From Symbiodinium natans (lineage: Eukaryota > Sar > Dinophyceae > Suessiales > Symbiodiniaceae): a stretch of DNA of 64,000 nt. Shown piece after piece: positions 1-10,852 of this stretch. The translations under genes and the position numbers were made by a program. Below the pieces are notes generated by a model that saw only the letters and a program-made list of their open reading frames with translations, was not told the origin of the DNA and did not search any database. Within the stretch, counting starts at the first letter, position 1, and each line of letters begins with the position of its first letter. The stretch is from assembly GCA_905221605.1 (NCBI GenBank), contig CAJNDS010000524.1, forward strand, positions 558,001 through 622,000. Reading direction: 5' to 3'.

Positions 1-2420
1 CAGCTGTGCGTGCAATGGTGTGCAGGTGGGTTGGTTGGATTTCCCCGGTGGCTTGCCCAGTGTTGGAGCTCTTCGTCCGTCATGGTGGGAAGCCGTGGCG
101 CTCCTGGCGGTGGAGGGGTGACAATCGCCATGTGGTTTTGGAGCTGGGTTGGGTCGCCCCCGTCTGTCCAGGTGCTTTCTGGCCACTCGGGGTGTTGGGT
201 TTGGTGTCGCTGCTCCTCCGCCCAGGCGTCCAGCAGGGTGAGTTGGTATTGGACGGTGTGCTGCAGCAACTCGCTCCACGGAACTGAACGGGCTAGGCCC
301 TCCGTTCTATTTGTGGGCAGAAGGAGCGCTCTGTATGTGCCGGGGGGGGGCCCCCATCTTCTGGGGCCGCTGGCTGTGTCATGTGGTGGGTTGGGGTCGT
401 TGGCCCCCTGCGCTGTGTCCTGGCTTGGGGTGGAAGTCGTCGTGGTGGTGGAGGTGGGCATGGGCGTGACAAGGGTGACCGTGATGGTGATAGTGGTGTC
501 CGTGGCGCCGGTGGTTGCAGTGGCGGGGACCATGGGTCCCGTGCTGGGGCTGGTGGCGTGGTGGTGGGTTCCTGGTGCGTGAGTGTGCGAGTCTGCCAGT
601 TGTGGTGGGCACCACAGCGGGATTTAGTGTGGGTGAGGTGTGTGTGGCGGTGCCAGTGGTGATGGTCGTCGTGTCCATGGCGGTAGTGGTGGAGACCGAG
701 TGTCCAGGGGTCTCTTCGCCATTGTGTGCCGGTGGGGGGGTGGGGTTGGGGCGGGGGTGGGTGGGTGCGTGTCTGTCTGTGCTGGAGCTGGCGGTGTGGT
801 GGTGGGTTCCTGGCGTGTCGGTGTGGGGGCCTGCCGGCTGCGTCTGTTGCTGCTGCTGTCGCGGCTGCTGTGGGTAAGTCGGCAGCACGTATAGGGTGAC
901 ATGTCCAGCCGTGAGTGCTGCTTGCTGGATGTGTACTCTGACCTGTGCCGTGGGGGTGAGGTGCGGGAAGACGGCTTGGATGAGGTCCATTTCCAGGCCC
1001 ATAGGGAGGGGTCTGGTTCGCCTTGGTCTCGAGGGGGGCCCTTGCGTGTGTGGAGGTGGGGTGTACGGGTCTGGTCGCGTGTTTGCTCCGGGGGGAGGGT
1101 TGTTCCCTCTGTGTGGCCGGCCTGGCTCGGCGGGTGTCGTTGTGGTGGACGTGCGGAGCAGGTTTCGAAGGGGTGTGCCAGGGGGTGTGGGTTGTGTGTT
1201 GTTCGTGCAGACCGCGTTCGTGGGCGCGGCTGTGGGGTCGGGGGTGGGGTTGGGCGAACTGGTAGGAGGCAAAGTGGTCGACGCTGTTGGTCCATCGGAC
1301 AATGGGTTCTCGACGGGGGCGGTCTCGTCGTGTTCGTCTGGCGTACTCGGGGAGGTCCCTGGCGATGGGGTGGTTCTGGTTGAAGTCGTAGTGGTAGGGG
1401 TGCTGGAGGTCGGAGTGGTAGAGGCGGAGCACGACGTGGGTGTGGTACTCCCGGTTGTAGCTTCCGTTTTCGGGCGTGATCTCGGTGGAGGCCGTCTCGT
1501 CGTACTCGTTCGTTGTGCTCGGGGGAGTCCCCTGCGATGAGGTAGTTCCGGCTGTAGGCCCCATGGTTGTGGTAGTCGGGGAGGTCCCGGGCGATGGGGT
1601 AGATGTCGTTGTAGGTGTGGCGGTAGAAGTGCCGGAGGTGGTGGTGGTAGGGAAGGTGGAGGCGGTAGAGGTGGAGGGCGTGGGTGTGGTAGTCCCGGTG
1701 TAGTCCCGGTCTCGTCGTGCTCCACCGTTCCCATGGTTGTGGTAGTCGAGGAGGTCCAGGGCGGTGAGGTAGTTCCCGTTGTAGGTGTGGTGGTAGACCG
1801 CGTCGTGGGTGTGGAGCTCCCGGCTGTAGTGGTGGTAGAAGCGGAGGAGGTGGGGGTGGTAGAAGTGGACCGCGTCGTGGGTGTGGTAGTCCCGGTTGTA
1901 GTTGCGTCGTCTGTGCCCGGTGTGGTCCATGTGTTGGCATCCATGTGGTTCTCTCGGGCTCCTGTGGTGGTAGTTGTGGCCGTCGCGGGTGTTGCGGTAG
2001 TCCCGGTTGTAGGTGTGGTTGTAGGAGTGGTAGAGGAGGAAGCGGTAGTTGTGGGCGGCGTCGTGGGCGTGGTACTCCAGGTCGTAGCGGCGGAGGTGGT
2101 AGTCGTGGACGGCGTCGTGGGAGTGGTACTCCAGGTTGTAGCCCCCCAGGCGGTGGTAGTCGGGGGCGTCTCGGACGATGGGGTAGTTCCGGTGGTAGGC
2201 GCAGTCGCAGCGTGTGGAAGAGGGCGCCGATGGTGCCCCCAAGGACAGCAGCCAGCGTCAGCGGCCCACCCATGCGCGCCATGTGTGCAGGGCGAGGGGC
2301 TGAGGAGGTGGCTGGTAGGTCGGCGCGAATTGGCTTTCAGCTTTGACTCCGAGCGGACATGCGTCAAGCTTGTTGTGCAACGTGAAAGGCTCTGACATGG
2401 GCAGCATGCTGTAGCTATCG
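1..2420. repeat. Strand-skewed degenerate minisatellite-like tract
   Basis: About 2.4 kb whose plus strand is almost entirely G and T, so the minus strand is A/C-rich. It is built from imperfect reiterations of short blocks such as GTGGTAGTCCCGGTTGTAG and GGCGTCGTGGGTGTGG. Because the A/C-rich strand rarely forms stop codons, all three minus-strand frames stay open for about 550-660 codons: one Thr/Pro-rich, one Pro/Arg-rich, one Tyr/His-rich. The Pro/Arg frame starts with a hydrophobic leader (MARMGGPLTLAAVLGG, from 2282). A real repetitive surface or secreted protein is therefore possible but not shown. It lies directly downstream of LINE 1 in the LINE's sense direction and may be its 3' flank or tail. 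I treat it as low-complexity DNA. Confidence 0.55.
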
Positions 2421-2518
2421 TGTGTGGGTGGGGGGGGGGGGGTGAGGTGCATCCCTCGGCTCGTGCCAGGCGTCCGGTGTGGTGCCCGCAAAGCTATCCC
2501 CTGAATGGGTCATTCGTC

Positions 2519-5437
2519 CTACGGGGCATCAGCCAGGGCCAGGGGCCGGGTGGGGGTGGGTGCAGTGGGCTTGCCCCCTCTGCGTGCGGGTGCCAGGTTT
2601 TTGACTGCCCCCTGCTTGCCCGATGTCCACGGAGCGTCAAATCGCTCTACAAAAACTGCCGTGAGCGCTTTCCATTTGCCTCGATCTTGGGCTTGTTGGA
2701 GCCACTGTTCTCCCGCAATGGAGACGATCTGTCGTTCAGGGTCAAGGTTTGGGCTGAAGCGTTTTGCGTGTCTGATCCCCCCCCTTTTGTTTTGCTCGAC
2801 TCGCCACCATTCGATGTTTTTCCACGCGGCCACCTCTGTTGTCATGGACCCCCCCCTTGCGACATGTCCAGTGAAGGACCATATGTTTTGTAATGCCCAG
2901 GTCGACCATCGCTGTATTCCATGAAAGTGGAGTGCTAAGCGAGCTAGCCGAAGGGTTCTGGTGTTCCACTCGCTCCAGGACTCCCCCGCACGTCTGGAGT
3001 GTCCCATCATTTGCCGCACTTGGGCCTGTTGTGTGGAGTTTGCTTGCTTCAACAGTGTTTCGTGTATGGGCCACGTTGGACACCCCCACAAGGCCGTGCT
3101 GCGGACGTATGTGTCGTGGAGTTGGAGCCGTCCTTTGAGGGGTGTTTTGGCACAAAGGACCTTCTTGCGCATGTGGAAGGCCCTCCTCGCTCGGCCTCCG
3201 AGTTCTGCCGCGAGGGCGCTGGCTACGTTGTGGAAGGTGAGGGGTGAGCCGAGCCCCGTGATGACGGTGTCCGGTCCTTGTGCAGCGACTTGTTGCCCCC
3301 CAATGGTGAAGGTGGCGCCTGTGTCGTGGCTGGCAATGATGGCTGTTTTGCCAGGGTGGATCTCAAGTCCTTTGGGGTTGAGCTGTCCTTCCAGGTGGGT
3401 GAGTTTGGCCTGTAGGTGGGCCCTGTTGTTCTTCCACAGGTACGTGTCGTCCATGTATGACCCCCCCCCGGCCGGGCACGGGGGGAACTGGGGCGGGGGA
3501 CCTGCGTTGGAGAGGGCGTGGTCTAGGGAGTCGCCCACCATGGCGGCGAAGAGCTCCGGACTGTCCGGAGACCCCTGGCGCACTCCGTTTGTTTGCTGGA
3601 TGGGGGTCAGCGTGTCCCCCACTGCGAAGCAGAGTTCTCGCGCTTCGATGATGGAGAGCCAAAGCCTGGCTTCCCATGGAAGCCCCCCTTCGCCCGCAAT
3701 TTTCCGGCTGACCAAGTCTCCCAGGGCAGGTTGGGAGGTGGAGTCGAATGCTTTGCGAATGTCCAGTTTTACCAGGTAGGTGTTCTCCCCCCAGTCGACG
3801 GCCATGCGTAGGATGCGGCGTATGACCCAGATGAGTTCGATGGCCTGGCGCCCTGGTGCTGCCCACTGGAGGGGGCTGGTGATGAGTCTTCCCCCCGCTC
3901 TTTGGAGGAGGAGTTGTGCCGTCCACTTGAGGAGAGAGCTGCTGAGTGTGATCGGTCTGGTGTCTCCCCAAGAGGCGGGTGTTGTGGTCTTGGGGAGAAG
4001 AATGGTGATGCCGCCGGCGATGTCGGATGGGATGGCTCCCATGTAAAAGAGGTCATTGAGTATGTACTGGAGCTTGCCGGTCCAGGTCTTGGTTGTCATC
4101 ATCATGTGGAGCGCTTCGTGCGAGATCTGGTCCGGACCCGTGGCTTTGCGAGCGGACCACTTGCTGGCAGCCATCCACATTTCCGTTTCGGTGAAGGGGA
4201 CCCACGGTGTGTGCTTGCATTGCCAGGCGATGTGGGCACGGATCTTCGCCATTTGTTGTCGGGTGTCTTCTGCATTGGCTTTGGCGAAGATGTTCCGGAA
4301 GTGGGTTTTGAGGTGTGTTTGCCAGTCGGGGTCGTCCAGGAGGTGGTGTTCCCATTGTGCGGCTCTGTGGAGGTGGTCTAGTGTCCTCATGGCCTTCCAG
4401 TCCAGTCTGCTGGCTCGGTCCACCAGGGCCCTTTCCCATTCCTTGTGCTCCTGCTTCCTCAGTTTCTGGATGGCCCTCCATGCCTGTCTTCTGTCGGTTC
4501 CTGCTGGCGTGCGGTGCGCTCGCCATCTCATGTCCTTCAGCGTTTTGCTTTCGGCGTAAGGTGCGGTTCTGCCCGTGCAGGGTTGCGTGATGGCAATGGC
4601 CAGGGCGGCAACTTGTTGATGTGGGTCGTGCCCCTGGGGAGGTTGCTGGAGGTGCTGGTCCACCACCGGTTTAGGTTTGAGCGTTCTTGCCCCCCACGAT
4701 GTCTGAAGGGTAGGTCGGCCCTTTACTGCCGTGGTTGATCCAATGATGGGTTCGTGGTCCGAGCTTGCCATATCTCTGAGGTCGCCCACTGTGCATCCTG
4801 CGGCAATTGTACTTCCCTTGGACAGCAGGTAGTCCAGCCTTCTGGGGAGGTACTGGGTGTTGTACGGAAAGTGTGACGGCAGATGTAGGTCTTGTGGAGG
4901 CAGTGTTAGGTCCAACTCGTGAAAGATGTTGAGTAGGGATTCCCCTCTTCCTGAGCTACTGCTTGTCCCTCCACCAGTCTGTCGGAATGTCTCGTTGGCG
5001 TCGATCCCCCAAATGCATCGTGGTTGCTTGCTGGCCGTTGCCTCCCCCCAGTCCCTGGCGTAGTGCTCGGCCTCAGCAATGGTGGCGTTCCAAGGAATGT
5101 GCCCCGACACCAGCCCCAGATTGGAGTTGTCCTGCTGGAAGTGTAGGACGGCGCTGATCCCCCCTCTGTACAGTTGTGTGTGGCGATGCGAAGCCAGCGA
5201 AAGCTGATAACAGATGGCTGTCCCTCTCCATTCATCAGGGAACTTCCCAAAAATGATCTGCCAGTTTTTGTCACTCGCAAATTGTACTCCTGGTTCGCAG
5301 ACGACTTCTTGTACAAGTAGGAGGCGGGCATCCCTTAGGGATGAGGTCCCCTTTAGCTCATCGCACAGTTGCAGTACGCGACGGGCCTGGAGTCCCCCCA
5401 CATTCCAGGTTGCAAGGGCATGCCTGGTTTTTGGCAT
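2519..5437 (-). CDS. LINE 1 ORF2: APE-type endonuclease and reverse transcriptase
   Basis: A 972-residue protein carrying the two enzyme activities of a LINE: nicking the target DNA, then target-primed reverse transcription. The N-terminal exo/endonuclease/phosphatase domain spans roughly residues 5-235, with motifs WNVGGL, a catalytic QE, GIDANE, RRLDYLLS and SDHEPI. The reverse transcriptase spans roughly 430-720, with LLPK near motif 1, KLDIRKAFDS (first catalytic Asp), NGVRQGSPDSP and the active site SYMDDTYLW. YMDD replaces the YADD commoner in LINEs, as in some other dinoflagellate-like elements (inference). A His/Cys- and Trp-containing C-terminal part ends in a basic, Pro-rich tail. 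The start ATG lies 25 nt after the ORF1 stop. There is no internal stop, so the copy may be young or recently active. Confidence 0.9.
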   Translation of the reverse strand: MPKTRHALATWNVGGLQARRVLQLCDELKGTSSLRDARLLLVQEVVCEPGVQFASDKNWQIIFGKFPDEWRGTAICYQLSLASHRHTQLYRGGISAVLHFQQDNSNLGLVSGHIPWNATIAEAEHYARDWGEATASKQPRCIWGIDANETFRQTGGGTSSSSGRGESLLNIFHELDLTLPPQDLHLPSHFPYNTQYLPRRLDYLLSKGSTIAAGCTVGDLRDMASSDHEPIIGSTTAVKGRPTLQTSWGARTLKPKPVVDQHLQQPPQGHDPHQQVAALAIAITQPCTGRTAPYAESKTLKDMRWRAHRTPAGTDRRQAWRAIQKLRKQEHKEWERALVDRASRLDWKAMRTLDHLHRAAQWEHHLLDDPDWQTHLKTHFRNIFAKANAEDTRQQMAKIRAHIAWQCKHTPWVPFTETEMWMAASKWSARKATGPDQISHEALHMMMTTKTWTGKLQYILNDLFYMGAIPSDIAGGITILLPKTTTPASWGDTRPITLSSSLLKWTAQLLLQRAGGRLITSPLQWAAPGRQAIELIWVIRRILRMAVDWGENTYLVKLDIRKAFDSTSQPALGDLVSRKIAGEGGLPWEARLWLSIIEARELCFAVGDTLTPIQQTNGVRQGSPDSPELFAAMVGDSLDHALSNAGPPPQFPPCPAGGGSYMDDTYLWKNNRAHLQAKLTHLEGQLNPKGLEIHPGKTAIIASHDTGATFTIGGQQVAAQGPDTVITGLGSPLTFHNVASALAAELGGRARRAFHMRKKVLCAKTPLKGRLQLHDTYVRSTALWGCPTWPIHETLLKQANSTQQAQVRQMMGHSRRAGESWSEWNTRTLRLARLALHFHGIQRWSTWALQNIWSFTGHVARGGSMTTEVAAWKNIEWWRVEQNKRGGIRHAKRFSPNLDPERQIVSIAGEQWLQQAQDRGKWKALTAVFVERFDAPWTSGKQGAVKNLAPARRGGKPTAPTPTRPLALADAP

Positions 5438-5464
5438 GCATCGGTGAGACGTTGGTGGTGGAAG

Positions 5465-6476
5465 TCAAAGACCCTGCTTGATGCGCTCCCAGGCGCTTTG
5501 CAGGTTGCCAGGTGTGCCGTTCAGGAGCCGGGCCAGTGCCTCCAAGTCGATCCATCCTGCCCCCGCCGTTGTCGCATTGGTGGGTGCGGTGGCTGTACCA
5601 GAGGAGATTTTTGTCCCCCGATACCATACTGTGCCCGTGGCAAATTCTGCTTCCACCTTTCGTGGGTCGCCCCCTTGTTCAAGAGCGAGGCGCTTGGCTT
5701 TTCCCGCGAGCTTCGCCTTTGCCCGCCTTTGCGGGCTTTGGCTCAGTGCCATCCACAGCTTTTGCGGTGTCCCATCCGGCTTCGTTCCCAGCACCACATT
5801 CGCGTTCCTGACCTTCTGGATAGCTTGCTGGATTCTACGTCGGTGCTCAGACTCGTCCTCCCCCTCCTTGGCTTTGATGGGGATGATGGTGTAGCCTCGT
5901 CGGATTCCAGGGACAAATGCCTCCCCAAGGTCCACTTCGAGGTGTAGTTGGGCGGCTGTCTGGTGTGCCTGCTGCAGGGTGTCTGAGGCCAGGGAGTCTT
6001 CGGGCCACCCCCATAATGAGGGCGGGTTGTCGTTTGTCATCGTCGGTGGTGGAGGCAGATGACCCCCCGTGGCTGCTCCCCTGCCACGTGCCGAACTTGC
6101 CTTCCAACAGGGCCAGACGGTCATGTAGCGCACGTTGGTCCGTGGTAAGCGTCTCCAGGGCCCCCGCCTGCTGGTGTTGTGTGTGGCTGAGCTTGCGGAG
6201 GTCGTCCCCCTGCGTTGCTTGGAGTGCCTGGAGGTCCTTGAGGATGCGGTTGGTGTCCCCCATGTGCCCCCGAACTTCTTCACGCACTTCCCGCACCTCT
6301 GCGAGCAGTTCTCGTTTCAGCTCCCTTCTCTCAAGGCGAAGTTCTTCTTGTATTGCGGCCCTGATGGTGTCGATGGTGAGTGCCTCCTGGGTGTCCATTT
6401 TGCGCTTTCCCCCCCCTAAAGGGCTGTTGGGGGCGTCCCCGCTGCTGCCTCCATGGGTGTTCATCTTGCTCTCCAT
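5465..6476 (-). CDS. LINE 1 ORF1: coiled-coil protein, split over two frames
   Basis: ORF1 proteins of LINEs bind the element RNA. The first frame starts at 6476 and has a long charged coiled coil (blocks such as EELRLERRELKRELL, about residues 35-130). Its sense then moves to a second frame that carries protein-like sequence (SLWGWPEDSLASDTLQQ, a YTIIPIKAKEGEDE region, KVRNANVVLGTKPDG) down to a stop at 5465. The two frames overlap from 5847 to 6283. The natural crossover is near a run of six C at 6063-6068 (six G in the sense strand). Either this copy has a one-base indel or the element uses programmed frameshifting; the sequence alone cannot say. The function as ORF1 is inferred from its position and coiled coil, not from a recognised RNA-binding fold. 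Confidence 0.65.
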
Positions 6477-6870
6477 CTCCCTGCCAAATCACGTACACTG
6501 AGTTGTTGGTGTCCCTGGCGGGAAAGACGCCGGAGGTCTCCTTTGCCCCCTGGTAGGTCACGCGTAGGGTCGCCGATATCGGGCAGGTAGCTGTGCACAG
6601 TGTCCCCCTCACGCCGCTGGTAGTGGGGAAGCTCGGCCAGCAGCGGTTCACCCTGAGCACCGTACTTGACTATGTCCCCCTCCCGAACCTCGTTGGGTCG
6701 CAAGCGTAGAGCCGCGTGGAGGTAGGTGTGGACGATCGCTGCGGGGGCGAAGGGAAGGGCAGTTCTGTCTGAACGGAGGCCCCCCTGTCTCTCTTTCCCC
6801 CTCTCTCTCTCAGCCTCTACCGGATTGAGTTGTCCCCTGGACGCTGGGGCGGGGCTCGAGCCGCTCGTGG

Positions 6871-6889
6871 CTTGAGCCAAAATGGCTAC
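6871..6889 (-). other. Dinoflagellate spliced-leader relic
   Basis: The minus strand reads GTAGCCATTTTGGCTCAAG, identical to the last 19 bases of the conserved 22-nt dinoflagellate spliced leader. The two bases before it (GA) differ from the expected CC. In dinoflagellates this leader is added to mRNAs by trans-splicing, so a genomic copy directly upstream of an ORF marks a reverse-transcribed mRNA. Here it lies about 395 nt upstream of LINE 1 ORF1, in the same orientation. I see no SL RNA gene: no splice donor or Sm site follows it. Confidence 0.85.
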
Positions 6890-6892
6890 TCG

Positions 6893-6943
6893 TTCTCTCT
6901 CTCTCTCTCTCTCTCTCTGTCTCCCTCCCTCCCTCCCTCCCTT
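6893..6943. repeat. CT/CCCT microsatellite
   Basis: A (CT)n run passes into (CCCT)n. It sits immediately beyond the spliced-leader relic, so on the sense strand a GA-rich tract immediately precedes LINE 1. Confidence 0.9.
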
Positions 6944-9900
6944 TTCAGAGCTACAAACTGAATAGCGCAGATCGCCAAGACTCATGGTCAAGTCCATGCT
7001 CCCAGGCAACTCAGCCCAATCCCTTGCCAAGCCATACAGCCGTCCTCCCTGTCGCACCCGACATCACTCTAATGCTGAAAAAGCATGGGTTGTTTGGACG
7101 GCTCCCAAATGCCAGGCAACACCACGGCCGAACTGGGACGTCGACATGCCCATGCACGAGGCCATCATTGGTGATGCCCTGGGGAGTCGGGGTCGCAGTG
7201 AGCAATGCAAGCTGACAGCGCCGAGGCTGCCTCTCCGCACTTTCCTTGCCCAGCTTTCCCTCCTGCATCGCACAAATCCGGCAGACGGGAAGGCTCATGA
7301 AGAGAGCAGGGCGGAATGAGGGGTGGAGAATTTTTCGTGGAGTACAAAGTCCTGCAGCCCTCGACTTGGTGAAGGTGGTGGAAAGTACCCAACCGGCTTC
7401 GTGCCTCACGGCGACTGCCACAACTTGCCAAGAGATGTTCGGAGATGCTCCATAGATAAGTTATGAATACATAATCAGAATCATGATCACTATTTAACTA
7501 CTTATCATTAGTGTTGTGTTTATCTTACTACTACTATCCATGCACAAGGGCACTTCAAGGAGAGCTGAGGGCTGCGCGCATCGTGGAGAGTCTGACAGGC
7601 TGCAAGTGTGGAGCGCTTTTAACCCATTTCTATCTCCAAGCAACAGTGCGGAGCTCATTCTGAGCACAAACCCAAAATATATTTCCGTACTGAAGTGTCT
7701 CTCAAGAAGCGCCCATAAAAACCGCAGCTCAACTGGGAAGACACGTGACTGAGATGATGCTCCATTGCGAGGTCATACCCCTAGGCTTCCCAACAGCCAA
7801 CGCAACAACGAACCTCGACCCTGAAAAACAAATGTCTTTAGAGATGCACTGCAGCCCCAAACTTCACGCCTATCCAAACCCAGAAGGCTTTGGCAGACCA
7901 CCTCGTAGTAGACGTTGGCGGCCAAGGGTTTGTACCTGGTCTTCTCCTTTATCTTGAACCTGACAGTCTGCAGCACAATGCGACAGTGCAGACAGGGCTG
8001 CGCAGCATGTCAGCAGAAAGTTGTGCCCCGAAGCTGGGCATAGCCCTTCTTCCGAAGCACTCTGAAGCTCTTTCGACTGCCAAGTTCTTGCTCTGGGCGC
8101 GCCCGCTAGCAAGCACCAAAGGAGCCAGACTCTGCGGTGACTCTGTGACCATCTTTGCCCCAGCAGAGGCTGGGTACTGTATGTACTGTACAGGCCGGTT
8201 CTCGGCAAACCAGGCATAATCGACAACTGGGATGGCAACCGCGCCACTGATGGCTGAGCTAAGGGAGTCACAGATCTAGTCGGACACAATAAATGTCAAG
8301 CAGTGCAGAACATATGACAAAAGTTACAATTTCAAAAACAGTAAAGCACCTAGCTCCAACACACCAGCAAGGAAAGAGGCGCGCACCATCCGCCTAAGCT
8401 GACCTCTTAAATCTAAATCCATCATGAATGCACGTGCCGCAAGGCAGCGCAATAAACCAGCAGGTACAAGCCGATTGCCAACAGGGATGCGCCTCTGGAT
8501 CGTGGCGCATGGCAAGCATAATTCCAATTATGGTTTCTGGCTGTGAGTCGGTCGCACATCAGAGACATTAGCCTGTGCCAGCATTGGTCCTGTTTCAGGC
8601 TCTGCTTCTTGAGCTCATGAGCAACATTGCGCTCGCCGGTCACCGGCAAAACAACCGCGATTTGCAGCGCACTTTGCGCTGCCACATCTGCATGAGCGGG
8701 CTGAAGACCCCAAAGCCATCGATTTCCGAATTCGACTTTCGCAGCTTTCGCACACGAGAGATCCACCAGCTTTAGGGTCTCAAGCGGTGCGGTACTCCAT
8801 ACCGTCGTCTTGTTAAAGCTTCGTTCAAAAAAAACTTGGTCGGGAGTATCAGGGCTTGTCCAACTCCGTCATGTTCAGCATGCTGTGGGCCATCTTCCCG
8901 CGATTCCGTCCAACCTGCAGCCGGCGGAGCGCGTCTCCCAGCAACATTCACAGATTCAATTCAACCCCCCCACCCCTGCCCACCACCCCCGCACCCGAAA
9001 GGCCGCAACCCCTCAGCCCACGCTGCCTCACTGCCTGATCTGGCTCGATGCGATGCTTCTACTTGGAGGACCCCTCCAAAGGCCGAAATGCACCAACAGC
9101 CCTTGAATAGCCAGCCCCTGGATTAATACGTATGCCATGCCACCAAGCCGGGTGCATGGTCAGGCGAGCTCTCCTTTGCAAGGGGACACAACAAATACAC
9201 CCATGATGACAAGCCAAGCAGGTGGGATGCTTGCAAAATTGATTGGTAAATGGCAACCAAGCCGACACAATAACCAGCCTTGGTGCACTTACCTTGCTGT
9301 CTTCCAGCTCAGTGCCAGCTTCTGCTTTTCTAATATTTTTAGTGCAAGTGCAAAACCTGTAGCCTTAAAAAGCTCAAAACATGTGTTCCAGATATGCAGT
9401 TTCTGACAGCCCCAAAAATAGCTGTGCAAGCCCAAAGCCTCATGGCTTAACAGCTCCAATACATGTACTACCGAGGTCCTCATCCTTGTAAACGGAACTC
9501 ATAACCCCCAATTTGCAATACATGCGACCTGTGCTTTCCCCGTAGGAAGCCTCGAACAACCCTAAGCCTTAGACCCGCTAGTGTGAAGATACTCTCCGTG
9601 TTGAAAAAACTTAAGCATTGTTCCAGAATTTTTGCCGCTCTGCCCCTATGCCACCCTTACCGCCTACCCTTTTCTTTTGACACTGAGGGTTCTGCCGGGA
9701 AGGCCTAAACCCATCTTAGCAGAGCCTGTAGACTCCTCAGCCTCGAAACCCCCGACTCAATCTGAAACCTTCAGCTCAAAGTCTGAAATCCTGACCTCGA
9801 CTCCGGTGGCTTGTGCGGGGGTGCGAAGTATTTGAAGCATGTCGCTTCAGCGCTCCCAAGAACCCCAAGAACCCATGCGTAAGAGAGTGCTTCAGCACGT

Positions 9901-10500
9901 TTACTTGAAGTTATCGAGCACATGACCACGATCCCTCAAACCATGCGAGCCCGAGTCCTTGTCGATCCGCGTCGGGGATGGGTCAGGCGTGCGCCAGCCG
10001 CGGTTCAGGCTTTTCAGCTTCACAGCCGAGCGCATGTCTGCAAAAGCAACCTTCGCAGACAAAAAAGGTGCCGGCTAAACATGGCAAGGGTGACAACAAA
10101 CAGCGTGCCACAACTGCCAGACTCGCAAGAGTCATGGCAGCCATGGCAGCCCTGAGTTCAAGAAGAAACATGAACTGGCCTGACGCTGCACCTTCCACTC
10201 CATGTGCAGCTTGGCCTCCGGAGCTTCCAGATGGCCGCAATAGCCGCAGTTCAACGGTAGCACGAGAGGAAGCAACACACTCTGCTCAGGCCTTGCTCAG
10301 GAGACGCTGCATGCCATTGCTAGTGGGGGTAGCCTGAAAAGCCGCTGGCGAGGCAAACACATCAAACATCGCATGCCCTTGATCCTGAAGGCTTTTCTCT
10401 TTTTGCCCTCATCCCTAAACCTTGCCTGTGACGATGGGCTTGGCGGCAGGCCGGCCACGTGCTCACCAACTTGTGGCTTGTCAGAACCGGCCCAGGAAGC
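6944..10500. other. Unassigned stretch with a few coding-like exons
   Basis: No gene can be named here. AT-rich sequence lies at 7455-7520. Two minus-strand pieces look protein-coding: near 7890-7976 (KIKEKTRYKPLAANVYYE, with a GT after it) and near 8560-8730 (ALQIAVVLPVTGERNVAHEL). A further charged stretch lies at 9289-9483. They lie downstream of kinase gene 1 on the same strand, so they may belong to a separate minus-strand gene. No domain was recognised in any of them. Confidence 0.3.
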
Positions 10501-10852
10501 TTTCCTGGCTGCAGCTTCTAGGGATGTGAAGTCTACCTTTCAAGAGGTATGCCGCCGTTTCTAGGCTTCTATCGCTCTTTTGTCGCTCCACATTGGTCTG
10601 CCCCCCCCTCCCCCACTGTCCCCCACCTTTACGACTCCAACTCCCGCCTGTTCAGAGCCTCCAGGAGGAGAGCCCGGTCCTGGATAGGTAACTGGAGCTT
10701 CTCCGTGTGCGTAGAGTTGCTTGGTACCTCAATGGATCAAGCAATCAACCGCAGAGACACGCGGAATTTTCAACAGGCTACATCCTATCAGCTGGCATGC
10801 AAAGTGGATCGCGTGGCGCAAGTTGCTTTTGGCCTGAGCCCGCGACCACAGC

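Larger units (their letters stand above)
2519..6889 (-). mobile_element. LINE 1: non-LTR retrotransposon with spliced-leader relic
   Basis: A two-ORF non-LTR retrotransposon read on the minus strand. It has a spliced-leader relic (6871-6889), a 5' UTR of about 390 nt, ORF1 with a coiled coil (6476 to 5465), a 25-nt spacer, and ORF2 with endonuclease plus reverse transcriptase (5437 to 2519). The order matches ORF1/ORF2 LINEs such as those of the L1/Tad/CR1 groups. The leader at the extreme 5' end suggests that this copy, or its source, was reverse transcribed from a trans-spliced mRNA (inference). The 3' end is not defined: no poly-A and no obvious target-site duplication could be placed, and sequence after the ORF2 stop runs into a C-run (plus-strand G-run near 2430) and the skewed tract. 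Confidence 0.85.

Noticed and set aside
2961-3779. A 272-codon plus-strand ORF
   Set aside because: Antisense shadow of LINE 1 ORF2.
6871-6889. A functional spliced-leader RNA gene
   Set aside because: No GT donor directly after the leader, no Sm site and no tandem array; better explained as a relic at the LINE 5' end.
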